From the NCBI GenBank assembly GCA_023150555.1, contig JAKLKQ010000051.1, positions 1-53,321 of the forward strand: 53,321 bases of DNA, written 5' to 3'. The stretch is from Planctomycetota bacterium. Lineage in GTDB: Bacteria; Planctomycetota; SZUA-567; H5-PLA8. Shown piece after piece: positions 32,294-39,406 of this stretch. Under the pieces are notes generated by a model, which worked only from the letters and a program-made list of their open reading frames with translations, had not been told where the DNA came from and did not search any database. The translations under genes were made by a program, and so were the position numbers. The first letter of the stretch is position 1. Each line of letters begins with the position of its first letter.

Positions 32294-34114
32294 CTACTTC
32301 GCGCCCAATCTGGCCAGAGCCTGCTTCGCAGCGGCGTCTTCGGGCGTGAGCGAGAGCAGCTTCCTGTAGTACTCGATGGCCTTCGCCGCTTGCCGCAGGT
32401 TCTCGCTGGCCGTCGCTGCGACGCGCAGCGCCACAATGTCGCTGGGCGCGTCCTTAAGGATCTCCTCCGCCACCGCCAGCGCCTTGGCGTGGTTCTTCAG
32501 CTTTCCGTGGCATACGGCGATGCGCTGCTTGAAGAGCAGCTTCTGTTCGGCGGGCGCGCGCGGCAGGACGCGTTCCAGGATCTCGAGCGCGCCCTTGAAG
32601 TCGCCGATGCGCAACTTCGACTCCCCGCCCATCAGCGCGACCGTGGGATGGTTCGGATGCGCCTTCACCGCGTCCGTGAGCACGCGCTCGGCGTCGGCGT
32701 AGCTCTTCTGCTGCGTCAGCACGTCCACCAGCCCCAGCATCGCGTCGAAGTTCGTGGGCTGGGCCTTCAGCACCGAACGGTACGCCAGTTCCGCGTCCTT
32801 CAACCGCCCTGCCTGCTTGGCCACCTGCGCCTGCGCCAAACGCGTGGGCACGTGGTCGGCGTCGAGTTTCAGGGCTTCGGCATAGGCGGCGCGCGCCTCG
32901 TCGGCCCGCCCAACCGCGCGCAGGGCTTCGCCCAGCCCGAAGTGCGCGTCCGAATGCGCGGGGTCGATGCCGATGGCCTCGCGGAAGGCCGCCTCCGCGG
33001 ACGCGAAGTCCCCGGCGGCCAGCAACGCGGTGCCGATGTTGCAGCGCGCGCGGACGTCCTTCGGCGCGGCATTCGCGATCTCGTCGAGCAGCATCTTGGC
33101 GGCGCGGAACTCCTTGCGCGCCAGATGGATGTTCGCCTGCAAACTCTTGGCCTGCATGTTGCCGGGCTCGACGGTGAGCGCCTCCATCACTTCGAGTTCC
33201 GCCTCGTCGGGCTTGTCCTGCCGCAGCGCCACCGCCGCCAAGCCCAGCCGCGCGCCGACGGTGCGCGGATCGGCCTTCAGCGCGTCGCGGTAGGCGGCCT
33301 GCGCGCCGGCGACGTCGCCGCACTCCAGGCGCGCCGCGCCCAGATTGTTCAGCGCGGGGGCGTAGTTGGGCTTCAGTTTCACGGCGCGCTCGAGCAGCGG
33401 AATCGCTTCGGCCGCGCGGCCGTCCTCGACGCGCGCGCCGCCCAGGTTGACGAGAATCAGGTTCAGCACGTCGCGGCGCGAGGCGTTGCCGAGGATGTAG
33501 CCGTCCTTGAGGTCGGCGCCGGCGAGCTTGAAGAGCTCCTTGTAGTAGTCGTCGGGATGCGTCGCGCCCTGCTCGGTGGGATCAAAGTTCACGCGGCTGG
33601 TGCCGTCGTCGTAGCGCACAAGCAGGTGCCCCGGCCCCGAGAGCCGGCTCGGCACGGGCACGCCGAAGAGCTTCAGGCCCGCGCGCTCGGCGATCGCCAG
33701 GCACAGCACGGACAACCCCAGGCAGTTGCCGCGCCGGTTCTTCAGCACCTCGCTGAGAAGAAAGGCCGCCGCGTCGTCCTTCTTCGGCAGGCCGAACTTC
33801 TCCTGCTCGAAGACGATCTTGCGCAGGGCGTCGAGCCGCGCCTTCACGGTGGGCGCGTTAGTCAGTTCACCGGCGAGTTTCGCGCCGAGGTCGTCGAGTT
33901 GCTTGAGGTAGGTCTCCACCACGAGGTCCGGGTACTGCTCCTTCGCGACCAGCAGCGCGCCGGTAGCGATATCGATCGAGGCATCGGGCCGCGCGAGCAG
34001 TTCCTCGAACTCCTGCGAAAGCTGCACGGCGGCGGGGTTGGGCGCTTCGGCAGCCGCACAGTCGGGCGCGAATAAGAGGAGGATGGCTAAGACCGTCCAA
34101 TGGCCACGGGACAT
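32294..34114 (-). CDS. Secreted protein with SirB1-like transglutaminase domain and TPR repeats
   Basis: The 606-residue protein has a signal peptide (about 1-22), a SirB1/transglutaminase-like domain (about 30-210) and about ten TPR units to the end. The putative triad is Cys131 in GNCLGLSVLCLAIAERAG, His163 in GPGHLLVRYDD and Asp178 in VNFDPTE. TPR repeats run from GRAAEAIPLLERAVKLKPNYAPALNNLG onwards. SirB1-like proteins are common in gammaproteobacteria next to peptide release factor methylase genes, and their role is little known; here the domain is secreted and joined to TPRs, so it may crosslink or cleave envelope proteins, or simply bind them. GGGAGA precedes the start. Confidence 0.75.
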   Translation of the reverse strand: MSRGHWTVLAILLLFAPDCAAAEAPNPAAVQLSQEFEELLARPDASIDIATGALLVAKEQYPDLVVETYLKQLDDLGAKLAGELTNAPTVKARLDALRKIVFEQEKFGLPKKDDAAAFLLSEVLKNRRGNCLGLSVLCLAIAERAGLKLFGVPVPSRLSGPGHLLVRYDDGTSRVNFDPTEQGATHPDDYYKELFKLAGADLKDGYILGNASRRDVLNLILVNLGGARVEDGRAAEAIPLLERAVKLKPNYAPALNNLGAARLECGDVAGAQAAYRDALKADPRTVGARLGLAAVALRQDKPDEAELEVMEALTVEPGNMQAKSLQANIHLARKEFRAAKMLLDEIANAAPKDVRARCNIGTALLAAGDFASAEAAFREAIGIDPAHSDAHFGLGEALRAVGRADEARAAYAEALKLDADHVPTRLAQAQVAKQAGRLKDAELAYRSVLKAQPTNFDAMLGLVDVLTQQKSYADAERVLTDAVKAHPNHPTVALMGGESKLRIGDFKGALEILERVLPRAPAEQKLLFKQRIAVCHGKLKNHAKALAVAEEILKDAPSDIVALRVAATASENLRQAAKAIEYYRKLLSLTPEDAAAKQALARLGAK

Positions 34115-34347
34115 CGGCGCTCTCCCTACCCTGGTACACCTACCGTTCTAGACGAAACAAGGGCCCTTCGCCTCACCACTATTACCTGGTCGATACGGGC
34201 TTTCAGGGCATGCCAGGCCGCCGTAATCGAAAATAATCAACTAATAGAAACTCCACAAGACGTTATTCATAAATACATTACAATCTTAGACTAAAAGTAC
34301 ATCGATGTTTTAGTCGTATTACATCGTACTGCGGTGTAGACAAGGGC
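34115..34347. promoter_or_regulatory. AT-rich control region of the first GntR-type regulator gene
   Basis: GACTAAAA (34289-34296) and TTTTAGTC (34308-34315) form a perfect inverted repeat of 8-bp arms around TACATCGATG. TACATCG recurs at 34320-34326. CGGTGTA (34332-34338) lies exactly nine bases before the ATG. TACAAT at 34279-34284 could be a -10. Such palindromes are typical operators of GntR-type proteins. Confidence 0.5.
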
Positions 34348-35625
34348 ATGCGCAAGAAGACGCGAAACGCCCCGCGCCGCGCCACGCGCCGTTCGCCCAA
34401 GTACGAGCGCGTGCGCGAGGCCCTGCGCCGCCAGATTGCGGAAGGGCACTACCCGCCGGGTTCGCGGCTGCCGCCGGAGACCGAACTGCCGCGCCAGTTG
34501 CACGCCGGCAAGCAGACCGTCGTGCGGGCGCTCAACGAGTTGGCCCGCGAAGGCCTGATCGTGCGGCGCCGCGGCGACGGTTCCTATGTGGCCGACGGCC
34601 GCCGCCCGCCGCTGGTCGCGGGCCGGCAGCTTCGCCTCGGCCTGCTTTGGCCGCACTCCCTCGATTCGGTGCGCCTGGCTCGCAGCCTGCCGGGCCTGAT
34701 CACGCAGGGCGCGCTGGAGGCCTGGGGCGCGCGGCTCGCCGACCTGGAGCTCGCGCAGGGCGAGCGCTCAGAGCTTACGCGCGCGCATTGGCAATCGGTC
34801 ACGGCCGGCGCCGACGTGACGGTCCTGGGCGAGTCCTGGACCACCGCGCCGCGCGTCCCGCCGCTGCGCGCGGTAAAGGAAGGACGCTTCGACGGCCTGC
34901 TGACGGTCGGCATTATCGAAGAACCCTGGCTGGACGAGCTGCTGGGCCTGGGCATCCCGACGGTGATCGTCGATTTTCCCAACGAACGCTTCGCGCACCG
35001 CGCCGACCAGGTCTTCGTCGACGCCGTTCCCGCGTACCGTTCGGCCGTGCGGCACTTCGCATCGCTGGGCTGCAAACGCATCCATTTCATCGGCGCGAAC
35101 ATCGGGCCGCCCGCGCCGGACGAGAAGATGTCCATCCCCGAGTACCAGCGCTACAGCAGACGCCTGCGCCGCCCCGACCCCGACAGCTTCCAGCGCGAGA
35201 GCGCCTACCGGCAGGGCATGACCGAATGCGGGCTGCCGGTGGTCGAGAATTGGATCCACTTCGCCGGCTTCTCCACCGAGGACCAAGAGGTCCTGAAGCA
35301 GACGCTGCTGGCGATTTCCGACGCCGAACGCCCGGAGGCCGTCGTCTGCCATTCGCTCGGCCACGCCAACATTGCCGCGGAAGTCTTCGCCGAGCGGGGC
35401 GTGCGCGTGCTGGGCGCCGGCGCGACCTACGCCGACGCCCCGGGGCCTGCCCTGCCGATCGTCGCCGACGGACTGGACCTGGGCCGCACCGGCGCGGACC
35501 TGCTGGTCTGGCGGCTGCAGAAGCCGGACCGCCGCCTGCTGCGTGTCGGCGTGCCGATGAGTTTCGCGGGCAACGTTCGGGTGCCCGCCACGGACAAACC
35601 GCTGCTTGAAGGAGTGGAAAGATGA
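34348..35625 (+). CDS. GntR-family regulator with LacI-type ligand-binding domain (copy 1)
   Basis: The 425-residue regulator has a GntR winged helix (about 15-85; VREALRRQIAEGHYPPGSRLPPE, VVRALNELAREGLIVRRRGDGSYV) and a periplasmic-binding-protein-like domain (about 95-415; RLGLLWPHSL, FDGLLTVGIIEE, PTVIVDFPNERF, GCKRIHFIGAN) as in LacI proteins. Such GntR/LacI-like hybrids sense sugars or similar ligands. It resembles the regulator at 38090 closely over its full length. A conserved CGGTGTA lies nine bases upstream of the ATG. The stop overlaps the start of the next gene (ATGA), so it is cotranscribed and translationally coupled with the secreted proteins that follow. Confidence 0.88.
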   Translation: MRKKTRNAPRRATRRSPKYERVREALRRQIAEGHYPPGSRLPPETELPRQLHAGKQTVVRALNELAREGLIVRRRGDGSYVADGRRPPLVAGRQLRLGLLWPHSLDSVRLARSLPGLITQGALEAWGARLADLELAQGERSELTRAHWQSVTAGADVTVLGESWTTAPRVPPLRAVKEGRFDGLLTVGIIEEPWLDELLGLGIPTVIVDFPNERFAHRADQVFVDAVPAYRSAVRHFASLGCKRIHFIGANIGPPAPDEKMSIPEYQRYSRRLRRPDPDSFQRESAYRQGMTECGLPVVENWIHFAGFSTEDQEVLKQTLLAISDAERPEAVVCHSLGHANIAAEVFAERGVRVLGAGATYADAPGPALPIVADGLDLGRTGADLLVWRLQKPDRRLLRVGVPMSFAGNVRVPATDKPLLEGVER

Positions 35626-36830
35626 GACCGCTTGCCGTCTGGACCGCAGTTCTCGCGCTGGCCGCCGCGTACGCCGCACAAGACCCGGGGCTCGCGGGCG
35701 ATCTGCCGTCCGGCCAATGGGTCAAACTGGACGTGAAGGATGAGATCCCCAAACCCTGGGACGACGGCCGGCGCGTGTTCGTGAACAGCTTCGGCAGCAC
35801 GGTCTACTGCGACGCGCTGGGCGAGGTGCTGCTGTTGGACGGCTACACCACCGCGCCGAAGGGTAAGGCCGTCCCGAACAACTACAGCGACAGCCTGTAC
35901 GGTTTCCATCCCGAGACCGGCGTCCTGCGCCTGGTGAAGCGCAGCAACTGGCGCGCGGGCGCGCGCAGCGGCGACCCTGCGCAGACATCCTTTCCGTACG
36001 ACGAGAACGTGGCCGACCCCACGCCCTGCCCGCGGCACACCTACAACGGCATCTGCTACAGCCCCGACAGCAGGAAGTTCTACCTGATCAACGGCGCCAA
36101 CGCGGGCGTGCCGAACGAGCATCCGAATTTCAAGAAGAACAACGGGACGGACACCTTCACCTTCTGGCAGTACGACATCGAAGCGAAAAAGTGGACGCAG
36201 CTCGAATACCCCGACGTGCAGCGCAAGGAACCGTACGAGACCGTGCTGCGCGCTTCGCCCGGCGAGAACGCCTTGTACCTGGTCCAGGAGTGGTCGCTGT
36301 GGCGCTACGACATCGCCGCGAAGAAGTGGGAGGCGGTGATCCCCAAGGGCCCCTCGGGCATCGGCTCGAACACCAGCGGCTGCAGCGCCTCCGTGGACCC
36401 GAAACGCAAGCGCATCCTGATCCTGAACTCCGCGCCGAAGGCGCAGCAGGGCAAGCCCGAGACCGAGGCGCAAAAGCACGTCGCCCTGCAGTACTTCGAC
36501 CTCGCCACGAAGAAGTTCGTGCCCATCGATACCGCGGGCAGCAAAGGCCAATTCAAGGCGGGCCTCGCCTATGTCGGGCACCTCGACAAGTACGCCGTGC
36601 GCACCGAGGAGGGCCTGTTCCTCTTCGATCCGGAGAAGGACGCCTGGAGCACGTCCGCCGCGAACCCCGAAGGCGCCGGCAAACGCCCCACCGTCTGGAG
36701 TTACCTGGTCTACGACACGCAGCGCAAACTCCTGGTGCTCAACGCGGAGGGCTGGTTCGTCCTCAAGCTCGACGCGCCCGCCGGCCAGGCCGCTGCCGCC
36801 CAGCCCGCTGCAAAGGGAGGGAAGAAATGA
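35622..36830 (+). CDS. Secreted beta-propeller-like protein (paralogue 1)
   Basis: This 402-residue protein has a signal peptide (about 1-19, ending YAAQD) and repeated blade-like units, for example FWQYDIEAKKWTQLEYPD, WSLWRYDIAAKKWEAVIP, YFDLATKKFVPID and GLFLFDPEKDAWSTS, which resemble kelch-type blades. A conserved phrase TPCPRHTYNGICYSPDSRKF occurs in the middle and also in the next gene's product. There is no catalytic motif. It is coupled to the regulator upstream by ATGA and overlaps the next start codon in the same way. A surface role in binding sugars or polymers is a guess based on the regulator type. Confidence 0.7.
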   Translation: MRPLAVWTAVLALAAAYAAQDPGLAGDLPSGQWVKLDVKDEIPKPWDDGRRVFVNSFGSTVYCDALGEVLLLDGYTTAPKGKAVPNNYSDSLYGFHPETGVLRLVKRSNWRAGARSGDPAQTSFPYDENVADPTPCPRHTYNGICYSPDSRKFYLINGANAGVPNEHPNFKKNNGTDTFTFWQYDIEAKKWTQLEYPDVQRKEPYETVLRASPGENALYLVQEWSLWRYDIAAKKWEAVIPKGPSGIGSNTSGCSASVDPKRKRILILNSAPKAQQGKPETEAQKHVALQYFDLATKKFVPIDTAGSKGQFKAGLAYVGHLDKYAVRTEEGLFLFDPEKDAWSTSAANPEGAGKRPTVWSYLVYDTQRKLLVLNAEGWFVLKLDAPAGQAAAAQPAAKGGKK

Positions 36831-38014
36831 GGATGCGGTTCCGCCTGAGCGTATTCGTACTCGTACTTGCCGGCCTGGGTTTCGCCGCGGCCGCCGACAC
36901 GCCGGCACCCGCCGAAGCGAAAGCGGCCGCGCCCAACACATGGGCGAAGGTCGGGATGGACCAGACGGCATTCCTGAAGCGCGACCTGCCCGAAGGCGGT
37001 ACGTGGACGTTCTCCGACGGCTACAGCGACAACACCTTCCGCACCAAGACCGGTGAGGTGCTGATCCGAACCGGCATCGATTCCAAGACGATCGGCTACA
37101 GCCCCGGCTTCTACACCAACACGACCGTGGCGTGGAAGGTGGCGACGGGCGAATTCCGCGTCGTCGAGGTCGCAAACTACAAAGGCGGCAGCTACGGCCA
37201 TGGCGACCCGCTGCCGGCCTTCAAGGAGCACAACACGCCCACCCCGCGCCACACCTACGATGGGATCTGCTACGTGCCCGAACAGGACGCGATGTACCTG
37301 ATGCTTGGCGCCAACTGGCGCATCGGCGGCACGGGCGCGAGCGAGGAAGTGAAGCAGTTGCTCGCCGAGGACAACAAGTGCACCTGGCGCTACGACTTCG
37401 GATCGAAGCGCTGGACGCGCATCGCAAACAATGTCTGGGGCCTGTTCAAGTGTTCGCCCTACGAGTCGCACATGACGCACTGGCCCGAAGGCAACAAGCT
37501 CATCTTCCTGAACGACGGCGGAAACCTGTACGCCGAATTCGACCTCAAGACCGAGCAGTGGACCAAGGTGGACCTGGCGGGCAAGTGCCCCATGAGCCTC
37601 TACAACGCGCGCAGCGCCTGGGACGCCAAGCGCGCGCTCTGGGTCTTCCGCCTGGGCCCGAAACTCTGCACCTTCGATCCCAAGACGAAGGCCTTCGAGA
37701 CGCTGCCGCCGTGCTGGGACCTGCCGCCGCCGCCGGACAAGAAGGACAAGGACGCCAAGCCCGATCCGAAGTACACGTGGAAGGGCGTCGTCTACATTCC
37801 CAAGCACGACGTGTACCTGGTCTGCGGGCCCACCGGCAGCGACACCGCCGTCTACAGCCCCGAGACGAAGAAGTGGACGCCCATCGCCGGCGGCCAGGAG
37901 ACGCTGCCCAACGGCTACATGCAGTACGATCCCGAAAGCGATACCGTGGCCCTGAACTACCACCTCAACTGCTTCACGTTCCGCTACCAACCTGATACCA
38001 TAAACAGTAAGTAG
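36827..38014 (+). CDS. Secreted beta-propeller-like protein (paralogue 2)
   Basis: I place the start at the ATG at 36827, just after GGGAGGG, because it gives a proper signal peptide (MRMRFRLSVFVLVLAGLGFAA...). A longer frame upstream is only read-through of the previous gene in another frame. The 395-residue protein shares the conserved phrase TPRHTYDGICYVPEQDAMYL with its neighbour and shows similar blade-like units (WRYDFGSKRWTRIA, AEFDLKTEQWTKVDL, TAVYSPETKKWTPIAGG). The two appear to be diverged duplicates. Its stop is 76 bases before the second regulator gene. Confidence 0.7.
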   Translation: MRMRFRLSVFVLVLAGLGFAAAADTPAPAEAKAAAPNTWAKVGMDQTAFLKRDLPEGGTWTFSDGYSDNTFRTKTGEVLIRTGIDSKTIGYSPGFYTNTTVAWKVATGEFRVVEVANYKGGSYGHGDPLPAFKEHNTPTPRHTYDGICYVPEQDAMYLMLGANWRIGGTGASEEVKQLLAEDNKCTWRYDFGSKRWTRIANNVWGLFKCSPYESHMTHWPEGNKLIFLNDGGNLYAEFDLKTEQWTKVDLAGKCPMSLYNARSAWDAKRALWVFRLGPKLCTFDPKTKAFETLPPCWDLPPPPDKKDKDAKPDPKYTWKGVVYIPKHDVYLVCGPTGSDTAVYSPETKKWTPIAGGQETLPNGYMQYDPESDTVALNYHLNCFTFRYQPDTINSK

Positions 38015-38089
38015 AAGATATTGATGTATATATAGTTACATTGTTTAAAAATAATTGCATATATGCACTTTTCCGGTGTATGCCCTGCT
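38015..38089. promoter_or_regulatory. Control region of the second GntR-type regulator gene
   Basis: TGCATATATGCA (38056-38067) is a perfect 12-bp palindrome. TTGATG-N17-TTTAAA (38021-38049) and TTACAT-N17-TATATG (38037-38065) are candidate promoters. CGGTGTA (38074-38080) lies nine bases before the ATG at 38090, exactly as before the first regulator gene. Confidence 0.5.
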
Positions 38090-39352
38090 ATGGGATCGAA
38101 CGGAAAAAGCCGCGGCCAGCACAAGCATGAGCGCGTGCGCGAGCGCCTGCGCCAGGAGATCCAGAGCGGGCGTTGGGCGCCCGGCGACCGCCTGCCCGCC
38201 GAAGCCGACCTGCCCAAGCGCCTGCGCGCCAGCAAGATCACCGTCGTGCGCGCGCTCAACGACCTCGCCCGCGAAGGCCTGCTCGTGCGCCGCCGCGGCA
38301 GCGGCACCTACGTGGCCGATATCAAACGCCCGCCGCTGCTGCCCGGGCGCCACCTGCGCCTGGGGCTGCTCTGGCCGCGTTCGCTGCGCGCCGACCGCAT
38401 GGCGGGCAGTTTCCACGCGGCGATGTCCGCCGGCGCGCTGCGCGAATGGGGGCTTTCGGACGTCCAGCCCGAGTTCTTCAACGTCGGCGACCACCAGACC
38501 ACGCGGGCGGTATACGAGGCGCCGCACCGCGGCGTCACGGTCGAAGCCCTGGGCGAGCCGTGGATCAGCGCCGAGCGGCACCCGGACATCGACGCCGTGC
38601 GCGCCGCGAAGTTCGACGGCATTCTGACGCTGGGCATCATCGAGGACGACTTCCTGCGCGCCGTGCTGGCCCTGAACGTGCCGACGGTCGTCGTGGACTA
38701 CCCCAACGACGTGCTGGCCGCGCGCGCCGACCTGGTTTACGTCGATCCGGCCATGGGCTACCGCGATGCCGTCCGCCGCCTGCGCGACGCCGGCTGCCGC
38801 CGCATCCATTATGTAGGCGCGCTCCTGAGCCAGCCGGCCACCAGCGCTCGGATGACCATCGACGAATGGCGGCAGTACAAGCGCGGCCGCACCCGCCCCG
38901 ACCCGGACAGCATCCTGCGCCTGAGCGCCTTCCGCACGGCGATGAACGCCTTCGAATTGCCCGTCGACGAATCGTGGATCCATTTCCACACCTACGACCC
39001 AGGCGAAGTGGAAACGCTGGCCGAGTCGCTGGCCAAACTGCCGCCCGACCGCCTCCCCGAAGCCATCGTCGGACACGGCGGAGCCACGCTGGAACGGTTC
39101 GAAGCGGTCTTCCGCGCGCACGGAATTTCCATCCCCTTTGCCGGCGGACAGACCGAACCCTACACCGGCCCGCACCTGGCCGTCACCGTCAGTGCGCAGG
39201 AAGTCGGCGCGACGGGAGCGGCGGTGCTGCTGTCGCGCTTTCAGCGCCCCGGCCGCCCGCTCTTGAGTGTCGGCGTGAAGATGGTCTTCCAGGCGAACGC
39301 GATGCCGGCAGCCATGCGGACGCCGGCACTCGCACCTGCGGCAGGATCCTGA
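38090..39352 (+). CDS. GntR-family regulator with LacI-type ligand-binding domain (copy 2)
   Basis: I choose the ATG at 38090 over one at 38063 because the latter lies inside a palindrome and because the distance from CGGTGTA then equals that of the first copy. The 420-residue protein has the same layout as copy 1: GntR winged helix (RVRERLRQEIQSGRWAPGDRLPAE) and LacI-like ligand domain (RLGLLWPRSL, FDGILTLGIIED, PTVVVDYPNDVL, GCRRIHYVGA). Long conserved blocks, such as RPDPDS and ESWIHF, confirm that they are paralogues. It precedes a large secreted propeller gene by 54 bp. Confidence 0.88.
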   Translation: MGSNGKSRGQHKHERVRERLRQEIQSGRWAPGDRLPAEADLPKRLRASKITVVRALNDLAREGLLVRRRGSGTYVADIKRPPLLPGRHLRLGLLWPRSLRADRMAGSFHAAMSAGALREWGLSDVQPEFFNVGDHQTTRAVYEAPHRGVTVEALGEPWISAERHPDIDAVRAAKFDGILTLGIIEDDFLRAVLALNVPTVVVDYPNDVLAARADLVYVDPAMGYRDAVRRLRDAGCRRIHYVGALLSQPATSARMTIDEWRQYKRGRTRPDPDSILRLSAFRTAMNAFELPVDESWIHFHTYDPGEVETLAESLAKLPPDRLPEAIVGHGGATLERFEAVFRAHGISIPFAGGQTEPYTGPHLAVTVSAQEVGATGAAVLLSRFQRPGRPLLSVGVKMVFQANAMPAAMRTPALAPAAGS

Positions 39353-39406
39353 ACGGTCCAAGGCGCGCCCCATCATGGGCGCGCGAAGAGAGGGAGAACG
39401 ACAACC

